From Ahaetulla prasina (Eukaryota; Chordata; Lepidosauria; Squamata; Colubridae): DNA of 64,000 bases. A program made the translations under genes and the position numbers. Within the stretch, counting starts at the first letter, position 1. Every line of letters starts with the position of its first letter. The stretch lies in the NCBI RefSeq assembly GCF_028640845.1, contig NC_080546.1, positions 52,835,409 to 52,899,408 on the forward strand, in the 5' to 3' direction. A model generated the notes under the pieces. The model had not been told where the DNA came from, made no database searches, and saw only the letters and a list, made by a program, of their open reading frames with translations. Positions 47,636 to 58,552 of the stretch are shown in pieces.

Positions 47636-48627
47636 TCATTTGCTAGTATAGGCCGTAACAGATTCACTGTTATGCAGTATTTCTTGAGGATTTCGTAGAG
47701 CAGGAGGTAAATTTAATGGTTTGGATTCTTCATCAAGAAGCACCAAATCTTCAATTTCTCTTCCTTTGTATTTTCTTTTACATAATTTCACAATAACTTT
47801 CTTCTTGAGAAATAGTTTCAGTGCTTCCCTTGAAGCAACTGCTTTGGCATTTTCCTTACTTTTCCCGCAGCCAGTACCCAAATACACAGATTTGCATCTT
47901 AGTTCACAAACTATACTTTCCTGAGAGCTTTTATTTTGAGGTAAATCTGCAAGCTCTTTCAGTGGAACAAATTCAACATCTAATGTTGCCTTTACAGACT
48001 GAATGGATGAGTTTAAGAGTTCTACATGGTTGACACTTGGACTAAATCCTCCAGCAGCAACTAACTTCCAAGCAACAGCTTTGTAGAGTCTATTGAAAAA
48101 TGGCTGCCTTTCTTTTGCATCTTCATGTGTCAACAATTTGCAGGGCACTTTAATTGGGGCTACACTTGTATGTGAAGTACTTTTTGAAGCTCCTACTGTA
48201 GTACTTTCCAAGCCAACTTTCTTTTCAGCTTGTGAGACATTTTCAGATTTGTGCTTATTAGCTGGTGTAGATTCATAATTAGCAGCTTTGCTTTCTATTT
48301 TTCCTCCAGTTAAAGGTGCTGCAGGAGCAATCTTCTGGGTCACAGTTGATGCTGCTGTAGGTGCTACATTGGGAGTCAATTTTGAAGCTGAATCAGGTTT
48401 TGTCTTCTGAGATACGGTTGAAGCTGTTGTAGACTCTACCTTCTGGGTCAAGGCTGAAGCTGCTGAAGGCAAAGACTGAGTCTTCTCTGGCGTTTGTGAT
48501 ATATCTTTTTCTAAGTTCTTTAGAGAGTCCTTATTTGTTTCCATCTTCAGCTCTGCCTTTGTGGACTTTTCATTATTAACTTCAAACGGCTTGTCAGCAC
48601 CAACAGCCTGCTTCTTGCAAGGACCTT
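47636..48627 (-). CDS. CDKN2AIP: CDKN2AIP exon 3
   Basis: The acceptor atgctttccag lies before 48627. The exon codes the linker and the C-terminal domain; stop TGA at 47636-47638. Confidence 0.95.
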
Positions 48628-51125
48628 CTGGAAAGCATAAACAGATTATGTATGTAATTCTGAGTAAATACAAGTATCCTTATTTCCACAAAACACTACC
48701 AAGAGAAATAGAGCCAAAGAGTACTTACTTTTACCTTAACCATAACTCTAATGAATTAAATTTTGCAAACATTTTATATTTAATACAAAATATAAATAAC
48801 CTCTCCCATAAATTTATAATTTGGATCAAAAAAGCTGAAGCTTTTTCATTTTGGGGGTTTTGGGGGGCGATAAAAAGGCAAACTGAACTATGAATTGTAA
48901 CTATTTAATGCTAGTTAACACGATCAGCTTAAAAATATCATCTTACAAACTTTATAAGTTTTAAGAATGATCAGAGCAGTAATTAAATTAAATAATTTCT
49001 GAAGTATTAACAATTTTAACAAATAAGCTAACATGTATTTGGTTAAATATATTCCTATGTGTATTTGCCAGCTATGATCTGCTAACCATTGCTACTGGAT
49101 ATGCCTCGTTTCACCTTGGCAACCAGTTCATCTCTCAGAGTGTGGGTTGGAGCATTGGTCACTGTAATGCCTACAGCCATGTCCATCACCTTTTCCATCA
49201 CTTGCGGAGAATATCTAAGCAGGAAAAGATAGAAATTAGCACTTTGAGGAAAATTGATTCTATATTCATGACATTTAGAGCATCAATGGCTTCTAAAGCA
49301 CAAGCATTGGGTTGGTGCATGTTAAACTATTTAGTTAAGCTATTTAAAACATCGTTGTGTTTAGAATTTCAAGATGATGTACAATTGTTAAATTTACTAT
49401 AAAGCACAATAAATAAAAGTTCAAAGCCTTGATTTTTTAAAAACAAATATCAAGTCTAAGTACTTAGGCTAATAAAACATAAAGGTAGCCCTCAATTTAC
49501 ATCCACAATTGAGCCCAACATTTCCAACATTTGCCCCATTTTATGACCTTTCTTGCCATAGTTAAGTGAATCCCTGCAGCTGATAAGTTAATAACCCAGT
49601 TGTTAATGAATATGGCTTCCCCATTGATTTTGCTTGTCAGGTTGCAAAAGGTGATCACATGACCTCAGGACACAGCAACAGTCATAAATATGAGTCAGTT
49701 GCCAGCATCTGAATTTTGATCACATGATCGTGGGGATGCTGCAAAGGTTGTAACTGTGAAAAAAGGTCATAAGTCACATTTTACAATGCCATTGTAACTT
49801 TGAACAACTAAATGAACTGTTGGAAGTCAAGGACTACCCGTATTAGGCTATTCCGCGAGAGTACAGTGGAGGTATCAGACAAGCTATTACAAGGATTTCT
49901 ACTCATTGAATGTTGATTCAAAGGTTGTGCTGTAGTAAAGATTTCTATTATGTGAACAGAAAACATTTAGGATGACTTATCAAAAGTAACACCAACAGAC
50001 TGAAAAGCAAGAACCAAGCATTAAGTGAAAAGAAAAATGCAATCCTAGTCAGTGGGGATAGTTTAATTGTAAGTGCCCCATAAGTATTACAGCAATATTT
50101 TTCCTTCAATCCTCTAAATCTGGGCATAGAAGAAAAATAGTAAACAGGAAATTTATCTGAGAAGATTACCCAAGAATTACATAATCATTATATTCTGCAG
50201 AGGTCAGTTATACCAAATAAAGACATTGTGCTTTATCATAGTAGCAGCTGCAATAATTAGATTTTGCACTTAGAATTTCCACATTTGCCACTGTGACTTT
50301 TGTAAGAAAAAGCAGAATAAAAAATGACCATCTTGCAAATTTTCAAAATGTGGGAGATTTCAAAGCAGTCTTCCAATCCCACCCACCCCAAGAGCAAATC
50401 TCATATGGTAACATTATCTCTGCAAAGAAAGATAGCCCTGGAAGCATTTGTATGGGGCTAGAAAAGACAGAACTACATTTAAAACAGAGAGCCAGTTCTA
50501 TTGGTTAAGACACCAGGCTAGAAATGAGGAGACTGTGAGCTCTAGTCCTGCTTTACCCGTGAAAGCTGGCTGGGTGACCTTGGGCCATTCTCTCTCTCTC
50601 TCTCCAGCCAAGCCTTATAGCTTATTGCGGAGAAAACAGGAGGGAGGGAGGAGTATTTGGTATGTATACCACCTTGAGTTATTTATAAAAATACTGAAGA
50701 TGGGATTAAAAACATTTTTTAAAACCCTAAAAACATCCATCAATCTTCTTCCCCCGCTACTTTTACTATACTAAAATACACCGTTTCTTGAAAGCCCATT
50801 AAGTTTGGTGAAATTCTTCACCAAAAATATTACCGCCACCAACGTACCGACAACCCAGGAAGACGTGGTTGGCCCACACCCTGGAGAAAGAGACCAGGCG
50901 ACGGAGCTCCGCGCGGTCGGCGTCGTCCTTCCCGCTCACGGACAGACCCTCCGCATTGCGAATCAAGAACTCCCGCCGGTACTGCCAGTGCTGCTCGGGC
51001 TCACACTCGTCGCGCAGCTTTTCTACCCAGTCCGCGCCGGCATCGCTCGCTTCTCCCGCTTTCTCGTTCCCTTGACTAGACGCCGCGGCGGGCCCCGCTA
51101 CCGGGGCGGCCTCCCCTTCGGCCAT
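47636..51125 (-). CDS. CDKN2AIP: CDKN2AIP (CARF), three coding exons
   Basis: CDKN2AIP is a nuclear protein that binds ARF, p53 and HDM2 and the 5'-3' exonuclease XRN2. The joined product is 465 residues against about 580 in human. Residues about 30-125 are the XRN2-binding domain (WVEKLRDECEPEQHWQYRRE, LVSFSRVWANHVFLGCRY, DMAVGITVTNAPTHTLRDEL). Residues 136-290 are a low-complexity Ser/Thr/Ala/Lys linker with four 12-residue repeats. The C-terminal part (PFFNRLYKAVAWKLVA ... TGCGKSKENAKAVASREALK) is the double-stranded-RNA-binding-like domain and is nearly identical to human. Most of the size difference is in the linker. Splices: 50848/49214 and 49087/48627, all with consensus borders and matching phases. 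Its 5' flank is tandemly duplicated. Confidence 0.97.
48332..48475 (-). repeat. CDKN2AIP: 36-bp coding minisatellite, four units
   Basis: Units at 48332-48367, 48368-48403, 48404-48439 and 48440-48475 each code 12 residues of the pattern xxPxxASxxTQK (for example SLPSAASALTQK, VESTTASTVSQK, VAPTAASTVTQK). Confidence 0.9.
49087..49214 (-). CDS. CDKN2AIP: CDKN2AIP exon 2
   Basis: The acceptor tcctgcttag and the donor AATG/gttagc. It codes the end of the XRN2-binding domain (YSPQVMEKVMDMAVG ... LVAKVKRGISSSN). Confidence 0.93.
49481..49845. mobile_element. CAGGTAGTCCT-family MITE, full length (CDKN2AIP intron 1)
   Basis: The ends are aaggtagccctcaattta and gtcaaggactacccgta. The interior has gttgcaaaaggtgatcacat and atgagtcagttgccagc. 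Confidence 0.8.
50487..50735 (+). mobile_element. tRNA-derived SINE, near full length (CDKN2AIP intron 1)
   Basis: The head agagccagttctattggtta (A box region), a gagctctagtcc B box-like stretch, the body gctggctgggtgaccttggg and the tail accttgagttatttataaaa. It belongs to the squamate Sauria-type SINEs. Confidence 0.85.
50848..51125 (-). CDS. CDKN2AIP: CDKN2AIP exon 1 (coding part)
   Basis: ATG at 51123-51125 gives MAEGEAAPVAG. The donor is TGTCG/gtacgt, so the arginine of GCRY is split. A further in-frame ATG 27 nt upstream is less likely the start. Confidence 0.93.
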
Positions 51126-51592
51126 GGGCCGCTGGGAAGTGGCGCTTAACAACCGGCAGCTTGCAGCTCGCTCTCCAACGCAGGAGTATTTACTTCCGGC
51201 CTACGTTACCGCGACGCGAAGGAACTGACTTCCCGTTTAAACCGGAGGTAGCGCGAAGACCACTCAACATCCCCCCCCCCGGAGGTGATCAAATCAGAAG
51301 CTGCCGTATTATCATAGCCAAGTTCCGGCTATCTATTTATGACTTTATTTCCGCGCGACCCGCCGCTTCCTGTTTATGAAACTTTCTGCCCTTCCTTCCC
51401 ATCGTTCCTCCCGACTCGATGTTCTTTCCGAGGGACGGAGGGTAGTAGGCGGTTGCTTTTTGGCGGCTTCCTCTCCGGATTGGCTATGGGCTCTGTTGAC
51501 CTGTAAGGCGGGAGTGTACAGTAGATGATCAAAGTCTCTGGGCCTACAAGTCGTTTGGGTTCCCCTTCAATGCCTTTTGCTGAAAGTCTGTT
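51126..51592 (-). promoter_or_regulatory. CDKN2AIP: CDKN2AIP 5' UTR and promoter (proximal copy)
   Basis: Minus-strand ETS-type sites ggccggaagta (about 51187-51197) and acaggaagcgg (about 51364-51374) and a CCAAT box tagccaatcc (about 51477-51487). No TATA box. From 51170 outward the sequence is repeated at 52697. Confidence 0.7.
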
Positions 51593-51600
51593 GATTAAAA

Positions 51601-51657
51601 CAGGGGTCTCCAACCGTGGCAACTTTAAGCTTCGCTGGCTGAGGAATTCTGGAAGTT
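51601..51657. mobile_element. Left half of a hAT MITE (copy in unit A)
   Basis: Starts caggggtctccaac after gattaaaa (51593-51600), is of the same family as 39114, and is interrupted by the LINE poly-AATA end. Confidence 0.85.
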
Positions 51658-52696
51658 ATTTATTTATTTATTTATTTATTATTTAAATTTTTATACCGGC
51701 CTTCTCCCGAAGGACTCAGGGCGGTTCACAGCCTGATAAAAAATACAAAATAATACAATATAAATACGATTAGAATATAATTAAAAAACTTATTAAATTG
51801 GCCATTAAAATTTAGAATAAAACCCATTAAAACCCATAAGTTTAAAACTAACCCAGTCCAGCGCAGATGAATAGGTGAGTTTTAAGCTCATGACGAAAGG
51901 TTCGGAGGTCCGGAAGTTGACGGAGTCCTGGGGAGTTCGTTCCAGAGGCGGAGCCCCACAGAGAAGGCCCTTCCCCTGGGCGTCGCCAGACGACACTGGC
52001 GCGCCGACGGCACCCTGAGGAGTCCCTCTCTGTGAGAGCGCACGGGTCGGTGAGAGGTATTTGGTAGCAGCAGGCGGTCCCGTAGATAGCCCGGCCCTAT
52101 GCCATGGAGCACTTTGAAGACGTTCACCAACACCTTGAAGCGCACCCGGAAGGCCACAGGTAGCCAGTGCAGCCTGCGCAGGATAGGTGTCACGTGGGAG
52201 CCACGAGGGGCTCCCTCTATCACCCGCGCAGCTGCATTCTGGACTAACTGAAGCCTCCGGATGCCCCTCAAGGGGAGCCCCATGTAGAGAGCATTGCAGT
52301 AATCCAGACGAGACGTCACAAGGGCGTGAGTGTGCATAAGGCATCCCGGTCTAGAAAGGGGCGCAGCTGGCGCACCAGGCGAACCTGGTGGAAAGCTCTC
52401 CTGGAGACGGCCGTCAGGTGGTCTTCAAAAGACAGCCGTTCATCCAGGAGAACGCCCAAGTTGCGCACCCTCTCCATCGGGGCCAATGACTCGCTCCCAA
52501 CAGTCAGCCGTGGACTCAGCTGACTGTACCGGGATGCCGGCATCCACAGCCACTCCGTCTTGGAGGGATTGAGCTTGAGCCTGTTTCTCCCCATCCAGAC
52601 CCGTACGGCTTCCAGACACCGGGACAGCACTTCGATAGCTTCATTGGGGTGGCCCGGTGTGGAGAAGTACAGCTGGGTGTCATCAGCGTACAGCTG
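51658..52696 (-). mobile_element. CR1/L2-like LINE, 3' part (unit A)
   Basis: The minus strand codes the RT C-terminal half (YADDTQLYFS, LNPSKTEWLW, RLDYCNALYMGLPLR, RRLHWLPVAFRV), then the conserved LWNELP region and a 3' tail with ccgccctgagtccttcgg and (AATA)n. It is truncated at the duplication border and has frameshifts. Confidence 0.93.
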
Positions 52697-53119
52697 GCTC
52701 TCCAACGCAGGAGTATTTACTTCCGGCCTACGTTACCGCGACGCGAAGGAACTGACTTCCCGTTTAAACCGGAGGTAGCGCGAAGACCACTCAACATCCC
52801 CCCCCCCGGAGGTGATCAAATCAGAAGCTGCCGTATTATCATAGCCAAGTTCCGGCTATCTATTTATGACTTTATTTCCGCGCGACCCGCCGCTTCCTGT
52901 TTATGAAACTTTCTGCCCTTCCTTCCCATCGTTCCTCCCGACTCGATGTTCTTTCCGAGGGACGGAGGGTAGTAGGCGGTTGCTTTTTGGCGGCTTCCTC
53001 TCCGGATTGGCTATGGGCTCTGTTGACCTGTAAGGCGGGAGTGTACAGTAGATGATCAAAGTCTCTGGGCCTACAAGTCGTTTGGGTTCCCCTTCAATGC
53101 CTTTTGCTGAAAGTCTGTT
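52697..53119 (-). promoter_or_regulatory. Duplicated, displaced copy of the CDKN2AIP 5' flank
   Basis: It carries the same ETS-type and CCAAT motifs as 51170-51592, but the minus-strand sequence downstream of it is LINE, not the CDKN2AIP exon. Confidence 0.7.
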
Positions 53120-53127
53120 GATTAAAA

Positions 53128-53184
53128 CAGGGGTCTCCAACCGTAGCAACTTTAAGCTTCGCTGGCTGAGGAATTCTGGAAGTT
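53128..53184. mobile_element. Left half of the hAT MITE (copy in unit B)
   Basis: The duplicate of 51601-51657, again after gattaaaa (53120-53127). Confidence 0.85.
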
Positions 53185-54347
53185 ATTTATTTATTTATTT
53201 ATTTATTATTTAAATTTTTATACCGGCCTTCTCCCGAAGGACTCAGGGCGGTTCACAGCCTGATAAAAAATACAAAATAATACAATATAAATACGATTAG
53301 AATATAATTAAAAAACTTATTAAATTGGCCACGGTTAAAATTTAGAATAAAAACCCATTAAAAACCCATAAGTTTAAAAACTAACCCAGTCCAGCGCAGA
53401 TGAATAGGTGAGTTTTAAGCTCGCGACGAAAGGTTCGGAGGTCCGGAAGTTGACGGAGTCCTGGGGGGAGTTCGTTCCAGAGGGCGGAGCCCCACAGAGA
53501 AGGCCCTTCCTGGGCGCCGCCAGACGACACTGTCGCTACCGACGGCACCCTGAGGAGTCCCTCTCTGTGAGAGCGCAAGGGTCGGTGAGAGGTATTTGGT
53601 AGCAGCAGGCGGTCCCGTAGATAGCCCGGCCCTATGCCATGGAGCACTTTGAAGACGTTCACCAACACCTTGAAGCGCACCCGGAAGGCCACAGGTAGCC
53701 AGTGCAGCCTCGCAGGATAGGTGTCACGTGGGAGCCACGAGGGCTCCTCTATCACCAGCGCAGCTGCATTCTGGACTAACTGAAGCCTCCGGATGCCCCT
53801 CAAGGGAGCCCCATGTAGAGAGCATTGCAGTAATCCAGACGAGACGTCACGAGGGCATCCCGGTCTAGAAAGGGGCGCAGCTGGCGCACCAGGCGAACCT
53901 GGTGGAAAGCTCTCCTGGGGACGGCCGTCAGGTGGTCTTCAAAAGACAGCCGTTCATCCCGGGGGACGCCCAAGTTGCGCACCCTCTCCATCGGGGCCAA
54001 TGACTCGCTCCCAACAGTCAGCCGTGGACTCAGCTGACTGTACCGGGATGCCGGCATCCACAGCCACTCCGTCTTGGAGGGATTGAGCTTGAGCCTGTTT
54101 CTCCCCATCCAGACCCGTACGGCTTCCAGACACCGGGACAGCACTTCGATAGCTTCATTGGGGTGGCCCGGTGTGGAGAAGTACAGCTGGGTGTCATCAG
54201 CGTACAGCTGGTACCTCACACCGAAGCCACTGATGATCTCACCCAGCGGCTTCATGTAGATGTTGAACAGAAGGGGCGAGAGAATCGACCCCTGCGGCAC
54301 CCCACAAGTGAGGCGCCGCGGGGTCGACCTCTGCCCCCCCCCGACTT
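53185..54347 (-). mobile_element. CR1/L2-like LINE, 3' part (unit B, longer)
   Basis: It matches unit A but extends further 5', with MPQGSILSPLLFNIYM and the YADD catalytic motif. The 53381-53803 part is frameshifted. It is 5'-truncated at about 54347. Confidence 0.93.
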
Positions 54348-54397
54348 AAGTCCACAAGTCTTAAAAGTTGCCAAAGTTGGAGACCCCTGGATTAAAA
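54348..54397. mobile_element. Right half of the LINE-split hAT MITE and its target duplication
   Basis: aagtccacaagtc ... ggagacccctg (to 54389), then gattaaaa at 54390-54397. It matches the left duplication at 51593 and 53120. Confidence 0.88.
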
Positions 54398-55337
54398 GGT
54401 TTTCTTAAAGTGTCTTTTGATCCCGCGTCTTCTTGGTGGTAGGAATGGGACTTTACTGGAACAATCCAAGAATGTTTTCCTTTCTTTGCAGACTTGAGCG
54501 AAGAGAACCTAAAATTGCAGGCAACTTTAAGAAAGATTTTGAGATTCTTAAACAGGAGCAGCAAAAGATAACAAGGATGATTAGGGAGGGGAAACTATGA
54601 AAATAGTTATCTCAGAATATATTCAAGTAGAGGCTGGGAAGATAGCTGATGGAGATCCTTTAATATTAATAACACACTCGGCAGGAAATGCAGTTGTTCT
54701 AAATACACTTTTCCAACTTTCCCATTCAAACTACAATACAGTGGCTTTATTTCAAAGATACTCATATTTATAATTTAAGCATTTCTGACAGTTTAAAAAA
54801 ATTATCTAAGGCTTTTATGCCAGTCCCTTCACAAGATTCTGAGCAATTTATGTTTCTACATTCAGTAATAGGGTTAAAATAATTCAAACAATAAATTGCC
54901 TCAGTTCCAGTAGTCTGTTGAACCTGCTCCTAAGTCAACTTTCCAATTTATGTCAACCATTCCCTGACAGAGCCAGATCTTCAACAGAAACATTGTAGTG
55001 ATAGGGTGATCCTTAAATTCAGGGAAATTCTATTACAGAGAAGGAGGGCTGTCACTCAGAAAACTCAGTGTTTGGATTTATGTTGATAATCTTGCTTTAA
55101 TTATTTAAGGATAATTACCTTAATTATCTTTCTGATCTCACCAGGTAGCATTCCACTTGGAGCAAGTGCACTTGGGGATAGTCAGATTCTGAGCTACATA
55201 GGGCTTAAATTATACCTTGAAGTTAATCAGCAGCTAGTGCAGCTTCCCTATTAAACGGGTCACAAGATAAGCCTGGGCAAACTCATAACTATCTGGGTCA
55301 TCATATTCTAAATCATTTGCAACCTCTGAATGTTCTA
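54398..55337. other. Intergenic, nothing recognised
   Basis: AT-rich sequence. A short open stretch at 54490-54598 (about LERREPKIAGNFKKDFEI) might be a LINE ORF1 relic, but I cannot assign it. Confidence 0.4.
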
Positions 55338-55608
55338 TAGCCGTGATGGTGAACCTATGGCATACATGCCACAGCTGGTACGCAGAGCCCTCTCTGCGGG
55401 CACACAACTGGTTGCCCAGCTCAGCTCCACTGCGCATGTGTGCGTGCGCCTCTTGCCGGCCAGCTGATTTTTGAGATAAGCAGGGGCACGTGTGTGCATG
55501 CACGGGGGTAACATGCATATGCGCAGGGGTGGAGGGAGCACGGGTGTGTATGGTGCCCCACCACAGCCTGTTTTTGGGCTCAGCATGCGAAGAACCTATA
55601 AGTCACCA
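55338..55608. mobile_element. hAT-type MITE (GTGATGGTGAACCTATGG termini)
   Basis: The left end ccgtgatggtgaacctatgg and the right end aacctataagtcaccattg are inverted. The interior is GC-rich with gcgcatgtgtgcgtgcgcc. No clear 8-bp duplication. Confidence 0.7.
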
Positions 55609-56130
55609 TTGTCAAGGGACACCTCCCCAACTGGTTCCGGGCTCTGGGAATGGGAGTCTCTGGAGTCCACACCATTGGAGGCGACATAAAAGAGGAGCTG
55701 CTCCAGGAGTTCCAGGATGTGTTCAAGGACAGCCTGGGCAAGTATGTGGGGACCCCTATCTCTTTTAATTTAGACCCAGCAGTTGCCCCAATACGACTGA
55801 AGGCCAGAAGGGTACCATTTGCCCTTAAACCTAAAATAGACCAAGAGCTGGACAAGCTAGTTAAACAAGGCATTCTAATACCAGTTGACCACGCAAAGTG
55901 GGAGACTCCCATAGTGACTCCAGTAAAGCCAGATGGATCCATCCGCATCTGCGCTGACTACAAGGCGACTCTTAACAAAGCCTTGCAAAAGAGTGCCTAC
56001 CCAGTCCCAATAGTTTAGCACTTTCTGCACTCACTGGGGCCCGGAAAAACATTAACTAAATTGGACTTGGCGCAGGCATATCAGCAACTGCCTGTAGATG
56101 GCACTACCGCAGAAGCAGTAATCCAAGTCC

Positions 56131-57640
56131 TCCGAAGGTGTATTTGCTACACATGGGTTGCCAGATACCCTAGTCTCAGACAATGGTCCCCAGTTTGCAG
56201 CCACTCAATTTGAAGGCTACCTCGTTGAGCTGGGCATCCACCATACCCTCTTGGCACCATTCCACCCAGCCACTAATGGATTGGCAGAATGTTTTGTTAG
56301 GAGTGCCAAGGAGGCACTGTCCTGTTTGGGCCCAGGGGATTGGCAAGCACATTCCTGACTGTCCAGCACGGGACACCCTGTACTGTCACTGGACACAGCC
56401 CGGCAGAATTACTAATGGCCTGAAGGCTCCATTGCCTGTTAAATAGGTTCAACCCGAATTACTCCCCTGATGGTACCAGGAAAGGGGAAACAAAACAAGG
56501 GAATTTCTGGTAGGTTCCCCAGTGTTTGCCAGGAATTACACAAGGGCCCCCTCTGGTTAGCAGGAACAATTATAGAAGTCACTGGCCCAAAATCATATTT
56601 AGTAGATACGGGCAACTGGAGGATATGGAGACGACATGTGGATCAAATACGAAACCGATTAGAAACCAATTCGGAACAACCACCACCAAAAAACCTAGTC
56701 CGACTACCCGTTTCCTCGAACAGTTAACTCAAGCCTGAAGTGGTTGGAGGATTTATCTGAGGATTTCGGTGTCCAGCGTCGCCCTCTCGACCAACCAGAA
56801 ATCCTTGATGAAAAATCAGCAAATAATCCAATCCAGAAAGGCCCATTAGAAAAGCTGGGAGGAACAGAAAGTCCCTCCGAAGGTATATTTGCTACACATG
56901 GGTTGCCAGATACCCTAGTCTCAGACAATGGTCCCCAGTTTACAGCCACTCAATTTGAAGGCTACCTCGTTGAGCTGGGCATCCACCATACCCTCTTGGC
57001 ACCATTCCACCCAGCCACTAATGGATTGGCAGAATGTTTTGTTAGGAGTGCCAAGGAGGCACTGTCCTGTTTGGGCCCAGGGGATTGGCAAGCCAGGATT
57101 GGCACATTCCTGACTGTCCAGCACGGGACACCCTGTACTGCCACTGGACACAGCCCGGCAGAATTACTAATGGCCTGAAGGCTCCATTGCCTGTTAAATA
57201 GGTTCAACCCGAATTACTCCCCTGATGGTACCAGGAAAAGGGGAACAAAATAAGGGAAATTCTGGTAGGCACCCCAGTGTTTGCCAGGAATTATGCTGAA
57301 GGGCCCTTGTGGTTAGCAGAAACAATTATCAAAGTCACTGGCCCAAAATCATACTTAGTAGATATGGGTGACGGGAGGGTCTGGAGACGACATGTGGATC
57401 AAATATGAAGCTGTTTAGAAACCAATTCGGAACAACAACAACCCAAAAAATCAGTCCCTGACTACCCGTCGTTTCCTCCAACAGCTAACTCAAGCCTGAA
57501 GTGGCCAGAGGACTTATCTGAGGACTTCGGTGTCCAGAGTCACCCTCTCGACCAACCAGAAATCCTTGAAGAAAAATCAGCAAATAATCCAATCCAGAAA
57601 GGCCCATTAGCAGAGCTGGGAGGAACAGAAAGTCCCTCCG
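56131..57640 (+). repeat. Tandem duplication of the gypsy integrase segment
   Basis: Unit 1 is 56131-56875 and unit 2 56876-57636. Both begin tccgaagg(t) and carry the integrase motifs TLVSDNGPQF, PFHPATNGLAE and the C-terminal RRHVDQI region. The border runs ...gtccctccga/aggtatatttgc; the unduplicated order after gtccctccga is ccagcttgatgcc (57641). Confidence 0.92.
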
Positions 57641-57772
57641 ACCAGCTTGATGCCCCACCTAGAACTGAGTTGCGCAGGTCCACCAGACATAGGGAACGCC
57701 CTGGTTACCTGTGTGACTACATATGTAAATAGTTGTAAATTTCTGACCAAGTGTTTTCTGGGAAGGGAGGGG

Positions 57773-57957
57773 TGTTATGTATTTGAATTGTGGAGGGATC
57801 TTTTGGAAGGAAAATGCACGTTGATGATTGGCTGGTGCCTCAGCCTGAATGGTATATAAGGAGGTGTGCTCCACTGTTCCAGTTGCTGGGTTCACACCAT
57901 ACATTAAAGAGCTGTTGTTGCTGATGACCTGTCTCCTGCTTCCTCATTCACTCAACA
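57773..57957 (+). repeat. Gypsy 3' LTR
   Basis: It starts tgttatgtatttg after the purine tract gggaagggagggg, has a TATA box gtatataagg (57851-57860) and a cattaaag poly(A)-like signal, and ends actcaaca. About 185 bp. Confidence 0.8.
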
Positions 57958-58340
57958 CAACACCATTCAATAAAAAACATCCATTCTTCTTGGGGCTGCT
58001 GTTGACAAAGTCACTCAGCAACCACCTCACATCTCCAACTGTACCACTTTATACCTAGAAATGGCATCTTTCCTTTCACTTGTCCCTCCAGAACAAAGAT
58101 CTTCCAGATCACAATCTCACCACCAAAATCATGCTGGGGTGGATCTCCCAAACTCTCACTCCGGGTAGGGAGCATTTCATTTCCACTCTTTACCTTTCAT
58201 CTTGAGTTTTGCTTTTCCCCAGTAACTTCCCAACATCTCCTTTGAGTCCCATGACTTCCAGAGATCACTTCCAGGATTTCAAATACAGCTCTTACTCCTT
58301 TACAGTCTTTGCCTGCTTGTAATGGTATCTTTTTCCTGGC
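57958..58340. other. Nothing recognised
   Basis: Single-copy-looking sequence after the LTR. No gene or repeat recognised. Confidence 0.4.
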
Positions 58341-58552
58341 AAGCAAACCAATGGTGGGTTTCTACTGGTTCACTCCGGTTCAGGCAAATCGGTAGTGGCA
58401 GCAATGGGAGGCTCCGCCCACCCATCCAGACACCATTACGGACACTCTGCGCATGCGCAGAAGGTTCTACACATGCACAGAAGCGCCACACGTGCACACT
58501 CACAATTCTGAACCGGTAGCGAAGGTAAGTGGAACCCATTACTGAAGCAAAC
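58341..58552. mobile_element. hAT MITE (CARTGGTGGGTTTC family) with 8-bp target duplication
   Basis: The element 58349-58544 runs from caatggtgggtttctac to ggaacccattactg. aagcaaac flanks it exactly (58341-58348, 58545-58552). It is related to the copy at 62807. Confidence 0.9.

Larger units (their letters stand above)
51170..54210. repeat. Tandem duplication, unit about 1.53 kb
   Basis: Unit A is 51170-52696 and unit B 52697-54210, offset 1527 bp at the left. The non-LINE part is nearly identical (for example one G/A change in ccgtggcaac/ccgtagcaac); the LINE part has several small indels and substitutions. Each unit holds CDKN2AIP 5' flank, a MITE left half and part of a minus-strand LINE. 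Confidence 0.95.
55609..57957 (+). mobile_element. Ty3/gypsy LTR retrotransposon, rearranged 3' part
   Basis: 55609-56120 codes the start of the RT (LKARRVPFALKPKIDQELDK, GSIRICADYKATLNKAL, LDLAQAYQQLPVDGTTAEA). It then jumps directly into integrase (ATHGLPDTLVSDNGPQF). RT catalytic YVDD, RNase H and most of integrase are missing. The integrase segment occurs twice. A polypurine tract and a 3' LTR end it. No 5' LTR, gag or protease is seen. Stops and frameshifts make it dead. Confidence 0.92.

Noticed and set aside
55490..55768. 92-codon frame next to the gypsy fragment
   Set aside because: It crosses from a MITE into gypsy sequence in a frame other than the RT one.
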